Part shown: piece by piece, positions 41,286 to 53,121 of the stretch | Layout: every line of letters begins with the position of its first letter | Position numbering within the stretch: position 1 is the stretch's first letter | Source: Gracilariopsis chorda | Taxonomy: Eukaryota > Rhodophyta > Florideophyceae > Gracilariales > Gracilariaceae | NCBI GenBank assembly: GCA_003194525.1 | Contig: NBIV01000081.1 | Location: 232,159 to 296,158, forward strand | Direction of reading: 5' to 3' | Length of the DNA: 64,000 nt | The notes under the pieces: generated by a model | Told to the model about the DNA's origin: nothing | The model's input: only the letters and a program-made list of their open reading frames with translations | The model's database searches: none | Made by a program: the position numbers and the translations under genes

Positions 41286-44200
41286 AAGTAAGGTATAGAG
41301 TTAAAAATACCGTTGATGACTTTTTCATGAGGTTTAGAAACGCTTCAAGTCCAGGCTAGACACGATCCCCTCTGCAAGAGAAAGAAAAGGAGTTGGAGTA
41401 TTGGAAATAGTGAAGAAATGGCCGGAAAGGTTGTTGGAATTGTTGTGAAGAGATGGATTCATCAACAAGAGGACCTATCACGCTGTCGGAACTCGTGGCA
41501 TGCGCCCGTAAACATACATAAGTACATACATACATACAACACAGAAATGCTTTGGGATGTATGCAGTCACAGTTCTCTTGATATAGCACGTCCGCAACCA
41601 GCTCTAGACGACTTATAATACGGTGTCAGAGGTGTACACGAGCGCGCTTCGAAGTTTATCGCAGTTAGTGGTTTGCGCGGTAATGTGCAGGGGAATATAC
41701 TTTTGCCTTCAGGTCTTCCAGGTGACGAGACTAGTGTTGAAGGAAGCATCGCAAAGCTCAAAATTGCGAATGCTACCTATTCTCTGTGGGGGTACGGGAT
41801 GTTGTTGTTGATGTTTTTCGTGGGTGAACAAAGGGTAAATTTGACTTTGACATACTTATTCTCTGAGAAGATAGCCTCCGTCTGGAAATCAAAGTACACG
41901 ATCCATTTTCTTCCTTCTGAATCACATCAGCAGGAAGGTCGGCACACCACGATAGGCGGATTGTGCATTGTGCCCAAGCGTGGACTCTGGCGCGTGACCC
42001 CTTAATGCAGTACTAATCGAGCACGAAGCTTGGCTCCGCGGCTCCAGATATGAGATACGACATCTTATGAAGAAGAAGAAGAAGACAGCTTAAACTTCAA
42101 CAGTTTTCTCCTGTATGAGTTTAGTGACACCCGGGTCATGGGGGTAGGCATGATGCTGGGGTGACTTAAGTCACTGACGAACGCATGTTGAGCTCATGCC
42201 AGGTAAGTTCGTTCAAGCTCTCAACAATGCAAAGGCCACCAATATAGCTTTTTTGATCGAAGAGATTGACGAGAAGAGGCAGAGGTTGGACTGGTGATCT
42301 AATGCCTGGCTTGTTGCAAGCAATTGACCGAGAGCAAAATTTCTTTTCTCTTGATCAAGACATTGATAACCTATTGCATTATCAAAGGTTCTCTTTCTGG
42401 ACACCGCAGATACTCTGCCTACAATACCCGCTCCACTTCTTGATCGTACACAATCTTTGGCGTCAAGCCGATACATTTTGGAAGAAAATCTGCTGCTTGT
42501 AGATATGTACCTCACCCTACCTGCGAGGACAGAAGCTGGACTTCTTTAAAGACCAAGTTTACATACTTAGCCTTTCTTAAGAGAGAGAGGGGTTTCTCAG
42601 AAAAACCTCTGACAATATGCCGTAATTAGACATATTGAACACGATATAAAGAAGAAGAAGAGAAGTTGAGATACGCGAAGATAGGCTCGGTTCGTTTGTG
42701 TACCACCAGGAGGCTCGGGTAAGGACTTTGAAGCAGCAGATAGAAAAGCTGTCCTGAAAGGTTGCTCTTTGTACTGCTAAAATAAGGCCGCAGGTACGGG
42801 ACACAAAGAAAAGGAAGAACAAATCGCTAAAGAGATTCAGCAGGTTAAGACTACTGCCGGGAGCATTGAGGACAGGTTGGGAAAGAACCCCACCACAAAG
42901 GAACGGCTTTTCGACCTTATCCGGTCTGGTATCACGACTGGCCTCGCGTGGACTGCAATGGGTGGTGCGACTTTCTAAAATGATCGCGTACATATTGAAG
43001 ATATATACTTATGTATATATGTATCTTTACGGGCGCACGCTTCCAATTACAAAGGTATGATAGGAGTTCTTCTTAGAGAACTTCTCTCTCCTCAAGAATT
43101 CCCACACCCGATTGGGCCATTTCTTCACTATTGCAATAACTCTTAGTCCTTGTCGTTCCGTTGCAGACGGAAAACATCTCGTCGAGACGTGGAGCGTTTT
43201 CGATAATAACCAGATGCATGGGGTGGCCCTCCCTGGTAGAAGCCACTTGCACATTGAGGTTGTAGCCTGCTCCGACTACCCGGCTACCAAGGATGCGCTA
43301 CTCAAACTTGCAATATAGACCAGAACAGAGTTGTCGTTTGCTGTGTCTGCGTTCATCCCGACATCTGTACAACAGCATACTGTGAGCGCCTTTCTGTCAG
43401 TCCAAAAAAGAAGAGGAAACCAGGAAAACATTCGCGTCATATAAGTGCGATGCTTTTTTCTTTGTTGGGTGACAAACACTGTCTATAAGGGTAAAGGGTT
43501 AGTCGAAAACTACGGATTGTTGAACGGCTTCACTCATATGTTACGAAATGAGTGAATGTAGCTTTTCGCTCTCCCATAATGCGATCGCCAACGCTGCTAA
43601 ATGTGGCTCTGAACGTGTCGGATATGAAATGGTATATTTAAACCGATGCCACAGATTCTATGTAGACAAGTTGCAACCTCTGTTACTGTCATCATGCAGT
43701 GCTGAAGCGCATTTTAAACTAGGTTCAAGGCATCATGGATGATGGGTTGTACTTTCAATCCGAAGCAGGGTCCACGCCATCAGTTTAGTGTTTATAGGCT
43801 GCCGCCAGTTTGGAGGATGTTTCTATCGCTAGAATGATCCATGTGTGCTTTGGAAGTCTGAACTTCAGACTGTGACCACACTCTTCTTGGTATAGGCACA
43901 ATATATTGCACTCCTATCTTCCGCATAGCATGTCACCAACGGTACCGAAGGGTACCTTCGTTCATGAATATCAGAACGTTCTGGAAAATTGCTCACCAAA
44001 AAATTTGTGACAAAAAGTTGTAATTCAAGCCAAAATGTTCAACAAAAGCCCAACTGGGGTACCTTTCGCATCCAGTTTGCAGCTGTGTGCTCGTAACGAT
44101 CATAGTAATCTCAAGTTTCGTTATATGCAAGATGTTCTTGTGAATGGACTGATTGTGGCCGTTCATCAGAACAAGCCACAGAGTCCACCCACTAGATTCA

Positions 44201-45626
44201 TAAATATTGACTAAATAGACTAACCGTTCTCACTCTCCTCAAGGAAAAAGAGGAAGACCGAGTAACAAGCGCTACATGGTAGCATCGCTTTGGAAATAAG
44301 ACAAGCCTAACAGCGATCTTAGAATATACTACATCGATATTTGTATCGATAAATACAGAGAAGTCGGTTGTGCACCAACACAAGCAAAAGAGTTGGCCGT
44401 TCAGTCTTGTTTCAGCACTTACGGCCTAACAAAAACTGCCCTATGAGCGCAAACAAGCTCATCTCTCTACTCTCTGGAAGACAGTATTACTTAGCAGTGT
44501 CTTAAACGCGCCTTTTGACACTCTGTTCTGCCATTCACACTTTCCTTGGCCTTCTCTCTGCGACTGATGTCCTATGCGCTGCATGTGCGTTCTTTGTCAT
44601 CAGAGCCACTCCCATTCTCTTAAAGGTGTTGATCTCGGCATAGTCTGTATGCTCTTGGAATCAAACTGTACACCAGGGATTAATCTTGGTTCGCGTTTTC
44701 TATGTCTCTTCACTGCCTCTTTCCTATCACTGCCAACCTGCGCTTATCTACGCGCCACCTTTACGCGGTCTGAACATCGGCTTTCGCTTCTGTCTCACGT
44801 TCTTTTCTCCCCCCTGGACTGCCTCTACCATACTGTCGTCGGCCGTGCTCTTTACTTTGTGTTACATCTTCTAGCACTAGACAACAGCTTCCACCGTTGC
44901 TGCGAGCCCTCCCCAAAACGCGCCAACTCTTAAACATCTCCGCCCGCCTGCAATTTTCCCAGTGCAACCCCCAAATACTAACTGGACACCGATTTCCGTC
45001 TTTGGCCCCCCCATCTCCCTCTGCTCCGCCTCACCAATAACACCCTGGACCTAAAACGGAACCAGTCTACCAGTGCGCAACATTTTTAAGTCCTGAACAG
45101 AAGGCCTCGCCTGTCACTACCCGACTAGAAACATTGATTGTAAGACGAGATATGTAGTACAGTGGGTACTGATTATTCTCCAAAGGATGGGCTGTTATAG
45201 AAGATTACTAACGGAGTGTCTGTATTTTTTAACTGGTGCAACGTTGCACACCATTCCAGAGGAATCGTTCCAGTGGACTGTAATTATAAGGTAGAATAAC
45301 CTAACTTAGATTTTTATAGGGTACAGTAGATAGTTTCCGTCGCGGTCTGCTCATGGCAATGTATATAGTAGGCCGCTGGAGCTACATCTCTGGGGAAGTA
45401 AACCAAGCACCCTCGACGCTTGTCCTAGTTCGTCTGGTTCAACTTCGTCATACTCACCTTCACTTACACTATTACGTCATCCTACAGGTGTGGTTTCTAA
45501 GCTGCCGATACCCAGCGCCTCCCAAAGCAGCGTCTGTCGAAATATCGTCGGCCCACTTGACTCAGTCTCCGCTTGGTGCTTGCGGATCTTCTTTCAGGAA
45601 TCTTCCGGTCGCCACTCCTATATTAG
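41286..45626. other. Long gene-poor stretch with scattered repeat fragments
   Basis: No supportable gene in 4.3 kb. It contains the second (41,497-41,538) and inverted third (43,000-43,044) CATA-tailed copies, GAA runs near 42,070 and 42,650, and about 130 bp at 44,140-44,270 that resembles 56,785-56,915 (GGCCGTT, ACAGAGTCC/GCAGAGTGC, ATATTGAC/ATATTGAAC). Short ORFs lack family features. Confidence 0.45.
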
Positions 45627-46452
45627 TGAAGTGAAACGCCCTCAGGGAGGGATTCCTGGTACTTGATCGTTTTCCCGATATTATCGGTTGTGTAGTGTGT
45701 ATATGAACTACGCCCCACAATGGTGGATATGGACACGTGGGACACGGTTTTGGGTCAATTGGCGGTTGGCCACAGTAGTGGATGTTGCCACGAAATGTGG
45801 AGTATTTTAGTTGATTTTATATATTATTTTCACACCCATTTCTGGGAAGCTAGTACTTAGTGCGACGGCGCACTGCCGTCGCACTAGTAAACCTTCCCCA
45901 ACAAGGGACCCCAACCTGGGGAATTGGCTCTAGTTGTTACCGCTTGCGCGCGTGCTCTACTCCTCCTTGGAGGGAAACGCCGTGAACCACGGAACATCTA
46001 ACCCCCTTGCACATCTAAAAGGACCCATCACTGGGAGTCATATTATTCCAATTGCATTGGTGTTTCACCCTGTATAGGGATATTGCTACCGGCATCGCCG
46101 TTCGTCCCCGTCGCTCTCGCTACTCACTTCGTCCTCTCTTCCTCCTCTTCGCCCTTCCTTTTTCCCCTTTTTAGGGTAGCACCTCCCGCTATCCGCGGCT
46201 CTCGTGTGCGCATCCACTCACACACCCCCCCTTACGTGGAAACCTACCTCTGGCGAGGACGCATTTCCGCTCTCGCGGATACCGATTCTTGTCCTAAACC
46301 CTCTTGCGCTAGTCGCGAAGGGTGGCCTCGGTCTTACAAACTGGCTCCACCGTGCCACCCCTAGAGGGGCTCTACCCAGCTGGGTTCACCCGCACGAAGG
46401 AAAGATCCCGAACGTCTTTCGTTGTTTCTCCCCTTTGGGGCGTTGCAACCCA
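45627..46452 (+). repeat. Solo LTR of the big Ty3 family, perfect target duplication
   Basis: 826 bp alignable end to end with the 827-bp LTRs at 28,852 and 37,755, including the 10-bp hairpin near 45,870, but more diverged. It is flanked by ATTAG on both sides (45,622-45,626 and 46,453-46,457), so it is a solo LTR left by LTR-LTR recombination. A gag remnant of a related element begins about 100 bp downstream; that juxtaposition may be chance or nested insertion. Confidence 0.82.
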
Positions 46453-46544
46453 ATTAGGGAGACGACTACCTATTGGAACTCATCTGTTATGGGGAATCTA
46501 AAAGTCCTACTTTACGAACGTTGTGCTCACCACTGGCTGTTCCA

Positions 46545-48720
46545 CAACTAGTCCCCCGACCTAAACGCTTCGGTCTTTAAGGTGTATCTAACGGAGCGCG
46601 ACCGAAAACCGCTAAATGCGCACTGACTGCACCCCCCTCGTAATGGAATCCTTCCTCAAGCTGAACCGGAAGTGGAAGCAAATCACCCAGACCTACTGCT
46701 CTAGTGACCCCCAAGAGCCTACCCCGGAAACCTCTCTTAGGCTCCTCATGCGCCGGGCTCCCAGGGTGGACGCAGCACGGGCAGCGCCGTTCAAACACCC
46801 ACCGCCATGCTGGATGATCCTGACCGTCTCCTACGGAATGCCGGCTCCAGTGTCAAACGGTTCCGACAACGCTTATGGAGACTACATGACCCAAGGACAG
46901 AAGATACCCCCGCCACGCCTCCGGATAATGCCGCTGTGAAAGTTGAAGAACCCCAGAAGGCTCCACAACGTCCGCCTTTTCAGGAGATCCAGGCCCAGGG
47001 CGCAATAGAACTGGATACAATTATCATGGCTCAACGATTGGCTCTCGCAAGATCCCGCCAAATGGATTACTGCAGGTATTGAGGCGCATCTTGGATCCCG
47101 CCACCATGCCATAGTGGAGGAAATTGCGATCGAAAGTACGCACCGCTCGGCAGACGCTCTCTTGGATTTGGATGCTTTCCTAGAGGGGTTTTCTGATGTT
47201 ATCCGAACGGAGGTTTGCTCCCAAACCACGCAGATACAACCGGTAGCCGCGTTTCAAAGTGCATCTTCAGTACAGGAAAGGTTCCCTCTATCAACACCTA
47301 AGGTATTGCCGGGCAGAGGAGGACAGGATACAGCCACAAGGAAACGGGGACGCCTAAGAAATACCGCTATGAACCGTTTAGATCTCACACCCCACCGAGG
47401 AGGACAGGATACTGGTCGCGAAAAAAATTCACCTCCGGAGAGGAGGACAGGATAGTCCGGGGGTGAATCGCGATAACGGGGACTAGGTCAGACCCCCAGA
47501 CACCATTCAGGAAAGACGAAACCAAAAAAGGAGGGACAGGAGAAGAAATAGAAGACACCCCCATTAGGAGAGTAATACGGGCTCTGATTCCGAGAACAGC
47601 TCCTACTCAGAGGACGACGCGCCTCTGAAGGAGAAACGACCAAGGGTCAGGAAGATCGTCCCATCAGACAATCTATTCGCCAAGGTGTTGGATTATGAGA
47701 CCTACAAGTTGAATGATCCCTCCACTCTTTACGACACGTCGGTCGCTAAACAACTTCCGAAGATTCAGCACCCAATGGATATTCAACTTAAGAAATACCC
47801 CTTTCCAGGCGAAGACTCCATCTCAGTGCTTAAATTCCTTACATGGTTCCGTTGGGCGAGTAACACAAACGGCGCGCACGATGGTGCCACCATGTTGTGC
47901 TTTCAGTTCTACCTCACTCGGCAGGCGCACTCCCTCGTGTAACCCCGCCTCACTGGAGAGAGCGGCACTGTGGATGATCCTGGAAGGGAAGTTCTGATGA
48001 CGTACCCCAAGTTGGTCAACTTCTTCTTCAAACGGTACGCCACTAGGGGATTGCAGATGCTAACGATGAGGTCACCTCCTACCTGCAGAGCACGGGAATG
48101 ACCGAAACGAAGTTTTCCCAGAAAATCTGGAGCAAGGCCTTAAGGTGCGGAAACGTGTACTCCGAATGGCGGATAAAGTCGCTGTTAGTCGAGGCACTCC
48201 TCCCTTTGATACGCACGAGGGTGCGCAACCATTTGACCACGCATCATTGTACCACCTATACGGTGTTATTGCGCTTCGTGGAATCCTACGGGGACACCCA
48301 CCGCGCTGCATGGCGAAGCCACGCTCCACTTTCGAAAAAACCCTCCGCCTCAAATAATCGCACGGGTACGGCCTTTACGTTGGACCCCAGCATCTCAGGA
48401 GACGCGGGGAATCTAACGATCGAACAGGAGCAGAAAACTCTTGCTCTGAGCTTTGCACTATCCCAAGGGGCACCTTCCCGTTCGCGGAAACCGTCGTCAC
48501 CCACCTCATACACCTCAGCCAGATCCTTTAGGAATGTCTGCTTCGCAAATCGTCCAAGTTACCCACCACCTTGTAGGATTTGCTTGTCCCGAGAACCAGT
48601 GCACCCCACCACTCTTACCGCGGCAATGATGGCCGCTATCCTTCAGGAAAGGGAGAGGAATTTCCAGACAGCGAAAGACACCTATGCGAAGAATGATAGT
48701 TAACATACCGCTTATGGCGA
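46545..48720 (+). pseudogene. Degenerate Ty3-type gag remnant
   Basis: It begins with a primer-site-like CCCCCGACCTAAACGC (about 46,552), close to that of the complete element. Frames at 46,616-48,703 give collinear but shifting Gag pieces: an acidic/basic polar N-part, YETYKLNDPSTLYDT (47,690), LKKYPFPGEDSISVLKFLTWF (47,790) and RCGNVYSEWRIKSLLVEALL (48,150), which parallels the complete element Gag. Three copies of GAGGAGGACAGGATA lie at 47,316-47,454. No pol follows; at about 48,720 it gives way to copia-2. Confidence 0.55.
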
Positions 48721-48854
48721 TTTCCGTTCCCTTCAAGGTCATTATGGATACTGCACTTCTTTGGGGAACGCCGCTCAACCAGTCCCGGCACCACCTACGC
48801 AGGGACCGGCCGCCCCGGCTGCACCTCTTATCACCTTGCTCTCGTGGCAGGACA

Positions 48855-49742
48855 ACAGACTATCCGTCTCGTCGTTGCCAAAGCTGCGGCCTAAGGTTTA
48901 ATATTGAAGGCGATGGACATAAGCAACGCATACCTCCACAGGGATCTCGACTAACCTTTAGTAATGTAGCAACCACAAAACGTGTCTGGATCCTCATTTG
49001 TCCCTGGGAAAGTATGCTTGCTGCTCAAATCTCTCTATAGGGCACGTCTAGCTGGAGATATATGGGGCGCACTACTACATATTGCAATATGACGACTATT
49101 ATTCACACAATATAGTACAGATAGTCACGTTTACATATATAAATTCACATGTGGTACGTTGAAACTAGTGCTGGTTGTGGATGACATCTTAATTTCATGT
49201 GATTCACATTTTCTACTAAATGAATTCAAAGTAGAGATGCAGAAGCTGTTCAAGGTCAACCATCTTCGAGACGTTAAGCCATTCATCAGACCTGATATTG
49301 AGAGGAACGAAACAGCCATCAAGGTCGGACAGACTAGGTAAGTCGAATAGATCTTGAAAGAAAACTGGTTGAGCAACTCAAGTAGTGTTTGAACATCATT
49401 GTCTTCTCAATGACACCTCATAGGGCGGCGAGAAGACGCACAAATTGTAGCCCCCAGCATTCATAAGTGGTACCGGAAGATTGCAGGTAACTTAATGTAC
49501 TTGGCCGTTTCGTCCAGGCCAGACATAATGTTTGCAGCATCTATGCTAGCAAGGCTAGTCGAAGACCCATGCATGAGGCACGTGAGAATTAGAAAGAGAG
49601 TACTTAGGTACTTGAAAGGTACATCTTTCTTTGTTCTTTCCCACGCATACTACAGCGCCAATGGAGGCACATTGCGGTGCCGAGTGGGCGGGATGTCAAG
49701 CCACAAGGGCGTATACGACTGGATTGTTGTTCAAGGTGAATG
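48855..49742 (+). pseudogene. copia-2 reverse transcriptase/RNase H remnant, first part
   Basis: Collinear with the copia-1 polymerase: MDISNAYLHRDL at about 48,913, GKVCLLLKSLYRA (48,990-49,050), LVLVVDDILISCDSHFLLNEF (49,160-49,225), then YLAVSSRPDIMFAASMLARLV (49,498 on). It has several in-frame stops and missing pieces. It breaks off after FKVN at 49,742, where LTR B copy 2 is inserted, and resumes at 50,509. Confidence 0.72.
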
Positions 49743-50508
49743 TATGGTGCAGTACCCTTCAATGGTGGAAGACAGGCGAGGGTGGCTGAGGTCCTCCTCT
49801 CTATGGAGGGTAGCGCAGCGACAGACCCACCCGTGGTGAGTACAAGAGCCGGGGGTAAACCGGGACTCACCTCACGACTGGCGTACAGGTGTGAGAGCGG
49901 CCTAGAAAAAATCAGGGACACGAGAGGCAGCGGCAGTACGAGAAACAAGATCACTCAAGCGAGGAAGGCACGAAGGGTCACCGTTAAGCACGAAGAGGGC
50001 CACCTGTATAATATAGCAAAGAAAGAAAACAAAACACACAACAAATGACAAACACGAGTCTGTAAACGTAGTTGATAGCTCCACGAAGTTGATGACTAGT
50101 CCTACACAATCTCCGAAAAAGTATATCGTGCGCCAGGGGTTCCCCAGTCAGCGCCGATTACTCGCTTGTGCGAGGTTCATTGCCCGAGACGGCCCGAGCT
50201 CACCTACCTAAGTAGGGTGCCGGTCGTCAATCGTACACTGCAAAAGTCTATATATAAGAAAATAGATAAATATTAAATTCACTATATTGATAAGGCAAGG
50301 CAACAGTATCCCTCGGAAAGGTCCCTTACACGCATACACGTGTTTTATACGTACTCCTGATCACAGTGCCTAATTCCCACAATTCCACTTGTGCCAAACC
50401 AACCGTATTGGAAAATTGCTTGTCATGTATTTGTGTGAGACTGCCATTTCCCGCGAGGTATGTCTGAGCTGGAATATCCGTGAACACTGCGAATGGCCGT
50501 GCTCTACA
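49743..50508. repeat. Solo LTR B, copy 2, inside copia-2
   Basis: 766 bp matching 27,522-28,298 from TATGGTGCA (TGTGGTGCA in copy 1) to GCTCTACA, flanked by GAATG on both sides (49,738-49,742 and 50,509-50,513). The copia-2 reading KVN before it continues as EPWIMWMTKKQPLVAL after it, which proves the insertion. Confidence 0.78.
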
Positions 50509-50917
50509 GAATGAACCGTGGATCATGTGGATGACCAAGAAACAACCGCTTGTTGCGTTGTAGTCCAGAGAAGCAGAGTATATTGCACTTTCGTATTGCG
50601 GTAAAATGCTTAAGTGATTTCGAAGACGGTTTTGGAAATTACAAAACTAAAAAGTTCTAGACGATGAACAAAAAATGTACCAAATAACTGTTGTCACAGA
50701 CAATTCGACTGAACTGTCGATTGTCAGTAGTCCAAAGGTCGCGGAAAAAAAACAAGCATATAGCCCTTAAATTTCATCGCGTCAAAACACAGAGGAACAC
50801 CAATGTTTTGGATGTGAAGATAATTGGAACCGTAGTACAAGCTGCTGAGGTCTTTACCAAGCCTTTTTTCTATGACATGTTAAAGCTACTATCGTTGCAA
50901 TTTGGCATGATGTCTTA
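50509..50917 (+). pseudogene. copia-2 RNase H remnant, second part
   Basis: Continues with MTKKQPLVAL, EAEYIALSYCGKML and, after stops, KVAEKKQAYSP-like sequence and LKFHRVKTQ, matching the end of the copia-1 polymerase (TKKQ, EAEYTALSYCGKMLTW, HVALKYHHVKE). It ends near 50,917. Confidence 0.65.
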
Positions 50918-51213
50918 AAGTAAGTATCATTACTATCACATTGACGTTATTTCTGCTTTGATTGAGTCTTTTCTATTTCTGTGTTTTCGTCTCTAAACCA
51001 TACCAGTTTCTCTTTTTTCTGCATACGTTTACATTGTTGTACTTGCAGTTTTGCTCATAACCATCTTAAAAAAATTGGTATACCATTTTACTAGTATGAG
51101 GATCATTATGAGGGTTTTAACGTATTAAAGTTCTTAAAGGAAGCCACTACGTCCCCGAAATATATTATAGGTCCTCAAGATTCTAGCTAAGTCGTTTGTA
51201 ATGGTCAGTGTTG

Positions 51214-51345
51214 TGAAGATTGCGGCTTGACCCCCCAAGAGTCGTGCGGAGTGCGGCCGCCTGCCGCTACATTATTATGCCAGCTGCTCGGCAACGTTTG
51301 GACACCGTGCGCTGTCCGAATGAACGGTTACAAGCACGTCATTCA
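51214..51345 (-). repeat. copia-1 3' LTR (putative)
   Basis: 132 bp from TGAAGATTGCGG to GTCATTCA, matching 56,653-56,784 at roughly 85% by eye. Both ends are TG and CA. Confidence 0.55.
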
Positions 51346-51588
51346 CCGCCCCTCGCAAACATGCGAACTAGCTATGTATTGCGTACCAACTAAGTAACAG
51401 ACGTAGTGACTACCGTTAAAACCCTTAGCTACGACAAAACCCTGTAGGAAAAACTCGTGAGAGAAGGAAAAGGTATAGATAGCTTATCTCATACGTAAAA
51501 CTTCATAACACCAGAAATTTCAGACTCTGTGCTAAATAAAAGCAGTAAACAGAAGACAAACATTAACAGTCAGAACAATTTCAAAAGG

Positions 51589-53064
51589 TTAAAATCTTAA
51601 GCCGCACAAGAAGCTTAGCTTCTCAAGAGTTTCACCTCTTACAGCCATTTTTAACAAGTCAGCTGGTTGCAGATCAGTTCTTATCTTCGCAACATTAACA
51701 ACCCCAATCTTCATCAGCTCTTTCACATGATGATACTTCAATGCAACATGCTTGTTCCTTTCTGAAACCTTGGGTTTATTCAAAATTGGCGTTGCTGTTC
51801 TGCTGTCAGAATACAACAGAATGGCATACATGTCAGGTTCACTCTGGCTCAGAACTTTGTCACTGCACATCTCGCAGAAGAGCCTACATAGCCATGTCAA
51901 CATCTTACCGCAGTAAGAAAGAGCAGTATATTCAGCTTCTCCAGACGACCATACAATCATGGTCTGCTTTTTCGTCGTCAACATTATTGGTGCTTCATTA
52001 ACCTTAATCAACAATCCAGTCGTAGACTTTCTGGTCTCACGAAAACCGACCCAGTCTGCATCACAATATGCTTCCATTGGCGCTAGTACCTCCGAAGGGA
52101 AAAACAAGCCAAGATTCTTCGAACCCTTCAGGTAACTTAGTTCTCTCTTCGCTAAACCCAAGTGCCTCATGCACGGGTCGTAAACCTGTCTTGCCAGCAT
52201 CGAAGCTGCAAACATTGTGTCCAGTCTGGGTGATACAGCCAGGTACATCAAATTTCCTACCACATTACGGTAGCGACCGTGAAGCGCGGGCGATAGACCA
52301 TCTTCATTTTCACATCCACTGCTTAAGTCACATGGAGAGGGCAATGGCGTCCTAGCAAGATTAGAGATAAAGAGCTTATACTCTTTCAACATCTTATCAA
52401 GGTACCTGGATTGCTGGACTTTGATACCATTCTTGCTCCGTTCAATATCCAGTCCAATAAAGGACTTTGCTTCATCTAGGTGTCTCATTTGAAACAGCCC
52501 CTTCATGTCTTCTTCGAAGTCATTCAGGAGAAATACCGAATTGGACAACATCAGTATGTCGTCAAGAACCACGACGAGGGTCAATGTTACCTTCCCAGAC
52601 TTAAACAGGTACAGGTGACTGTCTGTGCTGGACTGCTTGAAGCCATGTCCGAGTAATTCCTGATAGAGTAGAAAGCCCCATACCTTTTTGGCTTGCCGTG
52701 CGCCATTGATAGACTTCTTCAGTAGGCACACCTTTCCAAGGAGGTAAGAGGATTCTGATGCGTTCTGGGGCTGCTCCATAACCAAAGGTTCCTCAAGGTT
52801 GCAGTACAGATACGCATTGCTGATGTCCATGGTTTCCATCAGTAGAAATTGGGTGGCGGCCTTCGCAATAGCTAACTGAATGGTTTCCAATCGAGCTACC
52901 GGAGCGCAGAGGTTATCCGGATCAAAGTCCAAGTAAGGGAGTTGCATGTCACCACGGATTACGCAACGTGCTTTCGGGAGTATACTAATAGTACTGGTAT
53001 TCAGATGTTTCCCCATGAAGGTCCATAGGAAGGGAAGGGGGTTCATGCCCGGTTTCCTATCCAC
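51589..53064 (-). CDS. copia-1 reverse transcriptase and RNase H (open part of pol)
   Basis: A 491-codon frame. Sense-strand landmarks: GMNPLPFLWTFMGK, KARCVIRGDMQLPYLDFDP, VARLETIQLA, MDISNAYLYCNL, VCLLKKSINGARQAKK, then the polymerase active site VVLDDILMLSNS (Leu-Asp-Asp, where copia usually has VDD), LMYLAVSPRLDTMFAAS, and RNase H motifs AYCDADWVG, TKKQ and EAEYTALSYCGKML. The frame opens just after a TGA at about 53,077, so it lacks the first part of pol in frame. It is too complete to call decayed on its own, but the element as a whole is broken. Confidence 0.85.
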   Translation of the reverse strand: MDRKPGMNPLPFLWTFMGKHLNTSTISILPKARCVIRGDMQLPYLDFDPDNLCAPVARLETIQLAIAKAATQFLLMETMDISNAYLYCNLEEPLVMEQPQNASESSYLLGKVCLLKKSINGARQAKKVWGFLLYQELLGHGFKQSSTDSHLYLFKSGKVTLTLVVVLDDILMLSNSVFLLNDFEEDMKGLFQMRHLDEAKSFIGLDIERSKNGIKVQQSRYLDKMLKEYKLFISNLARTPLPSPCDLSSGCENEDGLSPALHGRYRNVVGNLMYLAVSPRLDTMFAASMLARQVYDPCMRHLGLAKRELSYLKGSKNLGLFFPSEVLAPMEAYCDADWVGFRETRKSTTGLLIKVNEAPIMLTTKKQTMIVWSSGEAEYTALSYCGKMLTWLCRLFCEMCSDKVLSQSEPDMYAILLYSDSRTATPILNKPKVSERNKHVALKYHHVKELMKIGVVNVAKIRTDLQPADLLKMAVRGETLEKLSFLCGLRF

Positions 53065-53121
53065 GAGTACCCATGTTCATGTGCTTACGACTGCATTGTA
53101 TTCCCTGTCGATAGTTTCAGC

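Noticed and set aside
40526..41540. Spaced repeats as a CRISPR-like array
   Set aside because: Only two direct copies about 1 kb apart plus an inverted one, in eukaryotic DNA with simple-sequence tails; a LINE 3' end explains them.
43940..43980. Double GGTACC quasi-palindrome as a transposon end
   Set aside because: Short, without a partner copy or target duplication; can arise by chance.
44574..44933. 119-codon + strand frame with a hydrophobic middle
   Set aside because: No start context or family similarity; it lies in the repeat-rich gene desert and overlaps other frames.
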